Shown in pieces: positions 24,270 through 32,109 of a DNA stretch of 40,285 nt. Position 1 is the first letter of the stretch. Each line of letters starts with the position of its first letter. The translations under genes and the position numbers were made by a program. Below the pieces are notes generated by a model, which ran no database searches, was not told where the DNA came from, and worked only from the letters and a program-made list of their open reading frames with translations. Source of the stretch: Granulicella sp. (GTDB lineage Bacteria; Acidobacteriota; Terriglobia; Terriglobales; Acidobacteriaceae); NCBI GenBank assembly GCA_025357875.1, contig JANYLK010000217.1, forward strand, positions 1-40,285, in the 5' to 3' direction.

Positions 24270-25019
24270 TCATCCCGGACCCAGCAACCGCAGCAGGAAA
24301 AACAGCACCACACCGCCAAAGAAGACTAGCGCCATGCGCACACCAGGCTCGCGATTAACCTCGGGGACGAGGTCGGTCGCTGCGACGTAGATCGTTACCC
24401 CGGCGGAAAGTGGTAGACCGGCTTTGACCCAACCCGGTTCGAGGTTGATGGCAAGCACACCGAGTACCGTCATTGCACCGAGGAACAGGGCGGAGTTAAG
24501 AGCGGCGTGACGTCCCTGTCCGCCGGCGAGCATGACGCTGGCTACGGTGAAGCCCTCCGGAATCTTGTGTAGAAAAATCGCGACGAAGAGCACCCACCCA
24601 AGCCACGTCGAGATTACAAATCCTGACCCGATGGCGATGCCGTCGAAGAACGTATGCGTGGCCAGCCCGAGCAGCACCGAGTAGCTACTCTTCTTCGAGA
24701 TGAATTCGTGGTGATGCGTCTCCTCGCCAAAGTGGAAATGGGGGACCAGCGTGTGCTCGAGGAGATGTACTCCGGAGTAACCCGCAAGCACCAAAAGCGC
24801 GGCCCAGTGCGTATTGACTGCGAAGGCCTCTGGCAGCATCTCCAGCAGCGCCGCTGAGAGCATGAAACCGGCTCCTAATGCCACAAAATAGCGCAAGGCT
24901 CGCGCTGAAGGAGATTGCCGCACCAGCAGAAATCCGCCCACGTAGTCTGCCAGCCCCGCGAAAAGCCCCAGTCCGAGCGCTAGCCAGAACCTGGATGCCG
25001 GCATCATTCCAATAGTCAT
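24270..25019 (-). CDS. ZIP-family divalent metal transporter
   Basis: 249 aa with about eight predicted membrane helices. The metal-site motifs of ZIP proteins are present in helices IV and V: THTFFDGIAIGSGF and LHKIPEGFTVASVM. A His-rich loop (HFHFGEETHHHEF) between helices III and IV would collect metal ions. The family moves zinc, iron or manganese into the cytoplasm. The length suits ZupT/GufA-type bacterial members. It is divergent from ychF, 182 bases away. Substrate specificity cannot be read from the sequence. Confidence 0.9.
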   Translation of the reverse strand: MTIGMMPASRFWLALGLGLFAGLADYVGGFLLVRQSPSARALRYFVALGAGFMLSAALLEMLPEAFAVNTHWAALLVLAGYSGVHLLEHTLVPHFHFGEETHHHEFISKKSSYSVLLGLATHTFFDGIAIGSGFVISTWLGWVLFVAIFLHKIPEGFTVASVMLAGGQGRHAALNSALFLGAMTVLGVLAINLEPGWVKAGLPLSAGVTIYVAATDLVPEVNREPGVRMALVFFGGVVLFFLLRLLGPG

Positions 25020-25201
25020 GAACTATGATTCTACCCGTCCTGCGAATGCAGCCTCTCGCCTCCCGCCTGCTAATTCAACATCGCGGGGTCCAACGAGCGG
25101 CAACTGCCTCCGCATGAACTATCCTGTAAGAGACACTTTCACGACGCCAACCCTCGGCTCGCATCTGCTCGCGGCAACACGATCGAAGGAAACAGCAAAA
25201 C

Positions 25202-26302
25202 ATGCCTCTGAACTGCGGAATCGTTGGGCTTCCCAACGTCGGAAAAAGCACCATCTTCAACGCCCTCACCTCGGCAAAGGCGCAGGCCGCCAATTATCCC
25301 TTCTGCACCATCGACCCGAACACCGGCGTGGTCACGGTGCCCGATGTCCGGCTGGATAAGATCTCCGAGCTCGTCAAACCCAAATCGCTCGTCCCGACCA
25401 GCATGGAATTTATCGACATCGCCGGCTTGGTCGAAGGCGCCTCGAAAGGGGAGGGACTCGGTAATCAGTTCCTTGGTCATATTCGTTCCACGGACGCCAT
25501 CCTCCACGTCGTCCGCTGCTTTGCCGATCCCGAAGTAGTTCACGTGGCTGGCGGTGTGAACCCGCTGCACGACATCGACATAATCAACACAGAGCTTCTT
25601 CTGGCCGATCTAGACACAGTGGAGAAACGCCACGCCAAGGTCGAGAAGCTAAATAAGCCAGCCAACGCCGATCACAAGATCAAAGTCGAATTTGTGGCAC
25701 TTAGCAAGTTGAAGGAGGCTCTGGAAGCGGGAAGCCCGGCGCGCACCGTAGAACTTACCGACGAAGAGTTGCCGTATACCCGCGACCTACATCTCATTAC
25801 TGCCAAGCCGCAGCTCTACGTCGCCAATGTCGATGAGTCGGGCCTAACTGGGCACAATCCCTGGGTAGATGCGGTTGAGAAGCGCGCTGCTGAAGAGAAC
25901 TCGCAGGTGGTCCGCATCTGCGGCTCGATGGAGTCAGAGATCGCCCAGCTCGATGCGTCGGAGCGCGATGAATTTCTAAAGGAGATGGGATTGCAAGAAC
26001 CGGGACTGAATCGCTTGATTCATTCAGCCTACCGTCTGCTCGATCTCATCACTTATTTCACAGCCGGGGTCCAGGAGGTTCGCGCATGGACTATAGTTCG
26101 CGGTACCAAAGCTCCGGGTGCGGCGGGCGTCATCCACTCAGACTTCGAAAAGGGCTTCATCAAGGCTGACTGCTACCACTGTGATGATCTGTTCAGATAT
26201 GGCAGTGAACAGGCGGTCAAGGAGAAGGGCCTTCTGAAGTCCGAAGGCAAGGAGTACACCGTGAAAGACGGCGATATTCTCTTCTTCAAGTTTAACGTGT
26301 AA
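25202..26302 (+). CDS. ychF: Redox-regulated ATPase/GTPase YchF
   Basis: 366 aa, normal length. The G domain starts at once (CGIVGLPNVGKSTIFNALTS; G1 at 9-17), followed by FCTIDPNTGVV, the G3 region DIAGLVEGASKGEGLGNQFL, a coiled-coil insertion and the C-terminal TGS domain ending in TVKDGDILFFKFNV. YchF (OLA1) binds ribosomes and prefers ATP; it affects the oxidative stress response. An AAGGAA sequence lies before the ATG at 25202. Confidence 0.96.
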   Translation: MPLNCGIVGLPNVGKSTIFNALTSAKAQAANYPFCTIDPNTGVVTVPDVRLDKISELVKPKSLVPTSMEFIDIAGLVEGASKGEGLGNQFLGHIRSTDAILHVVRCFADPEVVHVAGGVNPLHDIDIINTELLLADLDTVEKRHAKVEKLNKPANADHKIKVEFVALSKLKEALEAGSPARTVELTDEELPYTRDLHLITAKPQLYVANVDESGLTGHNPWVDAVEKRAAEENSQVVRICGSMESEIAQLDASERDEFLKEMGLQEPGLNRLIHSAYRLLDLITYFTAGVQEVRAWTIVRGTKAPGAAGVIHSDFEKGFIKADCYHCDDLFRYGSEQAVKEKGLLKSEGKEYTVKDGDILFFKFNV

Positions 26303-26351
26303 CGTTTGTCATTCCCGCCGAATCTGCTTCTGCGTTGCAGTCTGATTTACG

Positions 26352-26861
26352 TTAGGCGGGTGGAAGACCGTCGGTATTGCTGTCCTCGAATCCCATCATC
26401 ACGACAACGGCGAGTCCGAGAAATAGTGCGGAGCCCTCCAGCTTTTCCGACAGCGGATGTAGACGTTCGAAGTCCAGCCGATCTGGATTATCCGGAGCCG
26501 CTTCATCGACGTCGCCACCCGCTGCGAGACGGTCCCGCTCCATCGCGGGAACAATGCTCACCTGCACAACCATCGTTGCCGCAAGCATTAAGACGACAAG
26601 CAGCATTTGCGTGACGAAGATTCTCCGTCCGCGAGCGCCAGCCCTTAGCCATGGGCGAATTGTTGCAAAAAGAAATGTAAAGCCGCAGGCATGTCCCAGT
26701 TCGTTCAAGATTCGCAGGGTCGCGCCTACAACCGTGCCTGCCTCATGCTTCGAGGGCAACACGTGGAACGCAATCGGCGCGAGTACGAACGCGAAGAAGA
26801 CTAGGCCGCCTACCCACACCACCATCGTCAGCAACCGCAGCACACGGAAGAAGACAGTCAT
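26352..26861 (-). CDS. DUF4149-like four-helix membrane protein
   Basis: 169 aa with four predicted membrane helices: LTMVVWVGGLVFFAFVLAPI, GHACGFTFLFATIRP, MLLVVLMLAATMVVQVSIVP and ALFLGLAVVVMMGF. The pattern with VWVGGLVFFAFVLAP near the start and SIVPAMERDR before a loop and the motif FERLHPLSEKLEG fits the DUF4149/TMEM205-like family, whose function is unknown. It converges with ychF. No strong ribosome binding site is visible. Confidence 0.75.
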   Translation of the reverse strand: MTVFFRVLRLLTMVVWVGGLVFFAFVLAPIAFHVLPSKHEAGTVVGATLRILNELGHACGFTFLFATIRPWLRAGARGRRIFVTQMLLVVLMLAATMVVQVSIVPAMERDRLAAGGDVDEAAPDNPDRLDFERLHPLSEKLEGSALFLGLAVVVMMGFEDSNTDGLPPA

Positions 26862-26916
26862 ACATTCATGTTAGACGATTCATTCGGTCCGGTTGCGGCC
26901 GTGTGCCGGCATGCAC

Positions 26917-28230
26917 CTACAGCGGTTCAATGCGGCTGAGCGCTCGACGGAGGACGACATTGAACGCAGCCTTGTACTCCGCGTACTGGGCCTCGCTCAA
27001 CTTGCCTGACAGACGATCGGTCTCCAACTCAAATAGTTCGTCTCTGAGCCCCTGCAATAGCGGATTCGCAGTCGAGAGTGGGACTGAGGAAGGCGATGCC
27101 CCTGCTGCCACGCCATAACTTCCAGCAGTCGAGGCCATGTCGCCCATCGGTACGGGGGGCACACCGGCAACAGTGGGGCTGGACTTCAGCAGCACACCTG
27201 CGCCACCGGCGAGGGCCACGCCAAGAGCCCCGAGAATCCACCACTTGTATTTCGCCCATGGATCGTTTGTCCCTTCAGGATCCTCGGGTGCGCCTAGCCC
27301 GCCGCCTGGACGCGTCGCATTGGCTGCAGACTGGCTCGCCTGAGGCCCATTGCCGGACTGGTTGGCCCCGCCCTGCGCTGATGCTCCCTGCGACTCATCC
27401 GGCAACTGGCCAACTCCCGTTACTGAAAATTGAATCGGTTGCGCGATCCCAGGATTATGCGCGTCAAAACTCTTGGAATTTGGATCGGGATTGATGGGTT
27501 GAAACTGCGCCGAGCCCTCAAACTGCATCGTCTTCGGCAGCATGACGGCGACATCGCCGGTGGGCACGGATAGTTTTAGCGAAAAGGTCTGCTTGCCACT
27601 GTACGGAAGGGTGTAAATCACCTGAAAGCGCGTCTCGCCCGGGCGAATCGGAAACGTAAAAGCATAGTGTCCGTTTGCCGCGTCGATGGGGGCGACCTTG
27701 CCGTTGGTGGGCAGGCCGCCAGGAGCGCTGGCCAGCGACTGCGTGACCTGCGCGTCCTTGGGTAGATAGAAATCGAATGTGTTGCCGCCCACTTCCGTCC
27801 GTGGCGGCGTCGAAGTATTTTGTACGAAGAAGTTCTCGGACACATTCAGAGTTTTGCCGGCGGTGTCCGTCTCCACACGCAGTACCACGGCTTCACCGGT
27901 GATGCCCGCGATCTTCGTCGCTGAGTCGTAGACCTCGATGGCTACGTTGCCTGTATTGGCTGTAACGCTCTTGAAATACTCCGCGCCGCGGTGCGTAATG
28001 TGAAGCAGAATCTGCCCGCCATCGGGAGCGCTTACGTGGAAGTTGCCGGTTGCGTCCGAGGTGACCTTGGCGATCTCATCCATGCTTTGCGCTGTATTGA
28101 TGACCGCGACTGTGTCGCCCGACGAGGGCTTGCCTGTCGTGCCGTTAGTAACCGTGCCAGTGATGGTCGATGCAAAGGCCGAGGCACTGAAGAGCAGCAC
28201 ACAGATGGGCGATAGGAGGGAGGGGAACAT
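26917..28230 (-). CDS. Secreted/anchored protein with carboxypeptidase-regulatory domain, end of the ccm cluster
   Basis: About 437 aa. The signal peptide ends near SASAFAS. A carboxypeptidase-regulatory-like domain follows at about 20-95 (ITGTVTNGTTGKPSSGDTV), then beta-rich domains with PGETRFQVIYTLPYSGKQTF. A Gly/Ser/Gln-rich spacer leads to a transmembrane helix (WWILGALGVALAGGAGVLL). The C-terminal helical piece (LRDELFELETDRLSGKLSEA) resembles the short helical domain seen in CcmI-like proteins and in the 97-aa neighbour. ATG 28230 was chosen; a TTG at 28248 would add six residues. It is last in a leftward series after ccmF and ccmH, so a role in cytochrome c maturation is plausible but unproven. 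Confidence 0.8.
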   Translation of the reverse strand: MFPSLLSPICVLLFSASAFASTITGTVTNGTTGKPSSGDTVAVINTAQSMDEIAKVTSDATGNFHVSAPDGGQILLHITHRGAEYFKSVTANTGNVAIEVYDSATKIAGITGEAVVLRVETDTAGKTLNVSENFFVQNTSTPPRTEVGGNTFDFYLPKDAQVTQSLASAPGGLPTNGKVAPIDAANGHYAFTFPIRPGETRFQVIYTLPYSGKQTFSLKLSVPTGDVAVMLPKTMQFEGSAQFQPINPDPNSKSFDAHNPGIAQPIQFSVTGVGQLPDESQGASAQGGANQSGNGPQASQSAANATRPGGGLGAPEDPEGTNDPWAKYKWWILGALGVALAGGAGVLLKSSPTVAGVPPVPMGDMASTAGSYGVAAGASPSSVPLSTANPLLQGLRDELFELETDRLSGKLSEAQYAEYKAAFNVVLRRALSRIEPL

Positions 28231-28381
28231 TCTCTTCGAAGTAGACAAGGGTTATTTGGTCCAATTCTCAATCGCTAGGATTGGGTATGCGGCTAAACTC
28301 GCGTTTCATTGTTGATCGAGAGAATCAGCCCGAGTTACGGTAAGGAAGTCGTATTCAACATAGGAGACGAAAGCCGGCGAG

Positions 28382-28675
28382 TTATGCCCTAGCCCGGCCG
28401 CTTTTCATTCCGCGAGCGACGAGAGATTCCATCTCGGCAATAGTTTGTGCGGCCTCATCTTCGAGAGCGCGGCGCTGCTCGTTGTAGTCGGCCTCGGGAT
28501 ACTTACCGGCAAGGAACTCAAAGTTCAGGTCGCGGAGGTTCTCGTAGATTACTTCTTTCCGTTCGCGTAGATAGTCGACGCGAGTCTTATCAGCTTGCAC
28601 GAAAGGATTGCGCTCGGGCCAGAACATGAAAGCGAAGCAGCCGACAAACAAAACGATGATTGCGATTAAGCTCAT
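28382..28675 (-). CDS. CcmI-like small membrane protein
   Basis: 97 aa. An N-terminal membrane helix (LIAIIVLFVGCFAFMFW) is followed by one helical hairpin with the motif YENLRDLNFEFLAGKYPEAD and YNEQRRALEDEAAQTIAEME. That motif is typical of the N-terminal part of CcmI/CycH-like proteins, which deliver apocytochrome c to the heme lyase; the TPR part of full-length CcmI is missing. Its start codon overlaps the stop of ccmH by one base, so they are coupled. Confidence 0.8.
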   Translation of the reverse strand: MSLIAIIVLFVGCFAFMFWPERNPFVQADKTRVDYLRERKEVIYENLRDLNFEFLAGKYPEADYNEQRRALEDEAAQTIAEMESLVARGMKSGRARA

Positions 28676-29187
28676 CAGTACTCCGTCTCCCGGCGGATGC
28701 GCTCACGCAAGCCCCCGTCATCCATAATTCCTGCGCCCGCGAGAATGCCGCCCGTGCCGTCAGACGGCGGTCCTCCGCTTCGGCGCTTCCAAAGCCAGAC
28801 GACTGCAAAGGTTCCAGCAGTGGCCAGCAGGAAGACTGCAATGGGAACAATCCAAGCCGCGTTGTCGAAGCCTCCGCGAATCGGCGCCGCAAGCACTATG
28901 GCTCCGTACTTCGCCGTGAACCATTGAAGCACCGCAGTCTCGCCAGAACCCGACGAAATCTGCGTACGTAGTTCATCGATCATGCCCGCCGAACTGGTGC
29001 AACCGACATGGTTGCACTCCAGCAGGATCTGTCCACATCCGCAGGTGCACATCAGCTCGTGGCCGATACGGTCGAACGATGATCTGCCAGCGCCCAGCAT
29101 GGCTGCCGTGACCACGCATAGCAGAGCTATCTGAACTGTTCGCGCCCAGAAGATGGGACCGCTCCGGAATTGCGCGCGCCTAAACAT
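28675..29187 (-). CDS. ccmH: Cytochrome c maturation protein CcmH (Cys-rich motif variant)
   Basis: 170 aa with an N-terminal signal anchor, a Cys-containing domain and a C-terminal membrane helix (WIVPIAVFLLATAGTFAVVW), as in CcmH/CycL. CcmH reduces the apocytochrome disulfide before heme attachment. Instead of the classical LRCxxC the motif reads LMCTCGCGQ, with Cys47, Cys49 and Cys51 and further Cys58 and Cys63 (ECNHVGC). Helices after it (MIDELRTQISSG, VLQWFTAKYG) match the family. It overlaps ccmF by eight bases and the ccmI-like gene by one. Confidence 0.88.
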   Translation of the reverse strand: MFRRAQFRSGPIFWARTVQIALLCVVTAAMLGAGRSSFDRIGHELMCTCGCGQILLECNHVGCTSSAGMIDELRTQISSGSGETAVLQWFTAKYGAIVLAAPIRGGFDNAAWIVPIAVFLLATAGTFAVVWLWKRRSGGPPSDGTGGILAGAGIMDDGGLRERIRRETEY

Positions 29188-31303
29188 GAGGAGCCTCTAC
29201 TAGCACGCCCGGCGCGCCCAGCGTACCACCCATGGCAGAGGCTACATCTTCCTGCCGTTGCCGAACCGGCGAGCGTACCAGGTTCGGGGCCAGCGCGATG
29301 AACGTGCCGATGACCACAATCACGACGCCGATCCAGATCCACGCAATCAGCGGATTCAGGAAGACCTTGATGATCGGCCTGCCTGTGTCCGGATTCTTGC
29401 CTTCGAACACCGTGTAGAGGTCGGCCTGCGCGGTCGAGTGCAGCGCGACGATGGTCGATGACTGCTCATGGTCGGTGCCGGCGAAGTAGGAGCGCTTCTC
29501 AGGCGAGAGCTGCGTAATTTTCTTGCCGTTCTTATATACATCGAGCAGCGCGTAGTCGGTGTCGTACTCCGGCTTGGAATCCTGCGTGATGCTTTGGCAG
29601 ACCAGGCTGTATGGGCCGATCGATAGCGTGTCGCCGTAGCTCATCTCCATTTCGCGCGCCTGGTTGAACGCTCCACCGGCGATGCCGATGAACATCACGA
29701 CGATGCCAAAGTGGATGATGTATCCGCCATAGCGACGGGTGTTGCGGCGGGTCAGCAGCACGATGGACGACAGGATATTCTTGCCCGTCTGCGTGCGCAC
29801 CACTCTTGCACCGCGTAGAAACTCCTCGGTGATGGCGGCTATCACGCCGGCCGACAGCGTGAAGGCGACAAGCGAGAAGATGGTGGCGTGCATGTCGTCT
29901 CCATCGTTCCATGGTCGGAGACCGCCGATCATCAGTCCGATGGCCGCTAGAGCCATGGCAATCGATGGCAGGATAAAGTTGCGCCGGATTGAACGCAGCG
30001 TTGTAGAGCGCCACGCCAGCAGCGGGCCGAGGCCGGTAAGGAACAGCAGAAACAGCCCGATGGGGATATTAACGCGGTTGTAAAACGGTGCGCCTACCGT
30101 GACTTTTGAGCCTTGCACATACTCGCTGAGCACCGGGAACAACGTACCCCACAGCACCGTAAAGCACGCCGCCAGCAGGATCATGTTGTTGAATAGAAAG
30201 CTGGACTCGCGGCTTACCAGCGACTCAAGTTTGTTTTCCGACTTCAGATGATCACGCTGCATGAAGAACGTGAACAGGCAGACGGCGAAGACGATCGTGA
30301 TGAAGATATAGAACCATGCTCCGATGGCGGACTGTGCAAACGCATGCACCGAACTGACCGCGCCCGATCGCGTCAGCAACGTGCCTAAAATCGTCAGCAT
30401 GAAGGTGGAGAAGATCAGCCACACATTCCAATTCTTCATCATTCCGCGCTTCTCCTGCATCATGACGGAATGTAGAAAGGCGGTCCCGGTGAGCCACGGC
30501 ATCAGCGAAGCATTCTCGACCGGGTCCCAGCCCCAGTACCCGCCCCAGCCCAACACTGAGTACGCCCAGTGCGCGCCCATAAAAATTCCACAGGTAAGGA
30601 ACAGCCATGTCACCATGGTCCAGCGGCGCGTGATGTGAATCCACTTTTCTCCGGGGTAGCGCATCATCAGAGCACCCAGTGCAAACGCGAACGGCACCGA
30701 GAAGCCAACGTAGCCCAAATACAGCATCGGAGGATGAATTACCATTTCCGGATACTGCAGGAGGGGATTTAGCCCTGCGCCATCGGCCGCAAGCGGCCCA
30801 GGAGCAATTGAGAATGGAGGCGCCGCCACCGTCAGCAGCAGCAGGAAGAATGTCTGCACCGCGGCCATGATCGTCGAGGCAAACGCTGTCAGGCGAACGT
30901 CAACTCTATGGCGCATGCGCAGGACAAAACCGTAGGCGCTCAGCATCCAGGCCCAAAGAAGCAGCGAGCCTTCCTGGCCACTCCAGAGTGCAGCAAACTT
31001 GTATGCCGGGTTCAGTGCGATATTGCTGTGCGAGCGAATGTATTCGACCGAAAAGTCGTTCGTAAACGCCGCCCAGACCAAAGCGAATGCCGCGCAGCAA
31101 AGCACAACAAAGCTAGCCAGTCCGGCGCGTCGAGCGGTTTCCCCGAGGCGATTCCACGTTACTTCGGATATCGCGGTCGCAAGGAGGCCCCTGGGCGAAG
31201 CGCCCCACAGCGCAAGGCCGCCGAAGACAAAATTGTAAATGGTTAGAGCGAGACCCAGGTAGAGGCAACCGCTTCCAAACTCCGGCATAGGATGTGAAAT
31301 CAT
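29180..31303 (-). CDS. ccmF: Cytochrome c heme lyase subunit CcmF
   Basis: 707 aa with about 15 predicted membrane helices, normal for CcmF. The tryptophan-rich WWD motif for heme binding is intact: GWGGYWGWDPVENASLMPWL (252-271). Conserved periplasmic His positions appear as NPAYKFAALWSGQEGSLLLW upstream and MVIHPPMLYLGYVG. It attaches heme to apocytochrome c at the periplasmic side. ATG codons at 31303 and 31288 are both possible. ccmE and the ABC export genes are not in the window. It heads the leftward unit ccmF-ccmH-ccmI-like. Confidence 0.96.
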   Translation of the reverse strand: MISHPMPEFGSGCLYLGLALTIYNFVFGGLALWGASPRGLLATAISEVTWNRLGETARRAGLASFVVLCCAAFALVWAAFTNDFSVEYIRSHSNIALNPAYKFAALWSGQEGSLLLWAWMLSAYGFVLRMRHRVDVRLTAFASTIMAAVQTFFLLLLTVAAPPFSIAPGPLAADGAGLNPLLQYPEMVIHPPMLYLGYVGFSVPFAFALGALMMRYPGEKWIHITRRWTMVTWLFLTCGIFMGAHWAYSVLGWGGYWGWDPVENASLMPWLTGTAFLHSVMMQEKRGMMKNWNVWLIFSTFMLTILGTLLTRSGAVSSVHAFAQSAIGAWFYIFITIVFAVCLFTFFMQRDHLKSENKLESLVSRESSFLFNNMILLAACFTVLWGTLFPVLSEYVQGSKVTVGAPFYNRVNIPIGLFLLFLTGLGPLLAWRSTTLRSIRRNFILPSIAMALAAIGLMIGGLRPWNDGDDMHATIFSLVAFTLSAGVIAAITEEFLRGARVVRTQTGKNILSSIVLLTRRNTRRYGGYIIHFGIVVMFIGIAGGAFNQAREMEMSYGDTLSIGPYSLVCQSITQDSKPEYDTDYALLDVYKNGKKITQLSPEKRSYFAGTDHEQSSTIVALHSTAQADLYTVFEGKNPDTGRPIIKVFLNPLIAWIWIGVVIVVIGTFIALAPNLVRSPVRQRQEDVASAMGGTLGAPGVLVEAPHV

Positions 31304-31410
31304 CTCAATGCCATTCTCGCAGATATGGAACTAGTTCGTGGCGTGATGTGCGTCACACGATGAATGTCCACGCGATATTCGACGCTGCGCAACGACTCAA
31401 CGGTGGCGGC

Positions 31411-31827
31411 CTAAGCGGCGCCCTCTTGCTCCTGCTGGATCAAGTAGCGCAAATTCGAGAGCAGCAGATCTGGCGACAACGGCTTCAGCAGAAAGCGCAC
31501 GTTCATCCCCGCATACTCCTGCTCAGCCTCTTCCAAGCCGCTAATTACCATGATCGGAAGTACTGGTTGAAATTTGCGCACCTCCCTGACAAACTGTGAG
31601 CCGCTCATGCCAGGCATGATGTGATCGGTAATGATCGCACTGATTGACGCGGGGAATGCGTCGTCTTGGAATTGTTCGAGCGCTCGCACTGGATTGAGCG
31701 CCGCAATTACGTAATAACCTGCACGCCTCAGTATGGCCTGACGTGTTGCCGCCTGGATCGCATTGTCATCGATCAGGAGCACGGCGAACGCGGTTCCTAG
31801 GATCATCTGCTGGTTGTCCTGCATCAT
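31411..31827 (-). CDS. Single-domain response regulator (CheY-like)
   Basis: About 138 aa, only a receiver domain. The acidic pair is Asp20-Asp21 (LLIDDN), the phosphoacceptor is Asp68 (ITDHIMPGMSG), the switch Ser is Ser96 (MVISG) and the conserved Lys is Lys115 (LLKPLS), so it should be phosphorylatable. No output domain and no adjacent kinase are present. ATG codons at 31827, 31824 and 31806 are all possible; none has a strong ribosome binding site. It may pass phosphate to, or compete for, a distant hybrid kinase. It is transcribed towards ccmF but ends about 100 bases from its start. Confidence 0.82.
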   Translation of the reverse strand: MMQDNQQMILGTAFAVLLIDDNAIQAATRQAILRRAGYYVIAALNPVRALEQFQDDAFPASISAIITDHIMPGMSGSQFVREVRKFQPVLPIMVISGLEEAEQEYAGMNVRFLLKPLSPDLLLSNLRYLIQQEQEGAA

Positions 31828-31991
31828 CGAAGAAGTTGCCTGCCTGCTTTGAATACTGAGTTTTCGGTCAGTCACCAGCTTATTTCCGTTCTGATGATTG
31901 CCCGACAATGCCTTGTGATGCATAGAATGGTGGTCGGGATACCCAAGCCACAATTTTTTAGAGATGTGTTCCTGTAGTGTTGTCCTGTGGG

Positions 31992-32019
31992 TTGGCACGG
32001 CCATATTTTGCGCTAGACT
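31992..32019 (+). promoter_or_regulatory. Possible promoter of the sodium/solute symporter unit
   Basis: TTGGCA (31992-31997) and TAGACT (32014-32019) are spaced by 16 bases, about 90 bases before the symporter start. The match to consensus is moderate. It is the best candidate in the 282-base divergent space. Confidence 0.35.
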
Positions 32020-32109
32020 CCAACGGGTGCAAAACTTTACATTTGCCCGCGGAAACATTAATCTCTCACAGCAAGCCCTAGGGAAAATCTCGAAAGAGGA
32101 CAGCACAAA

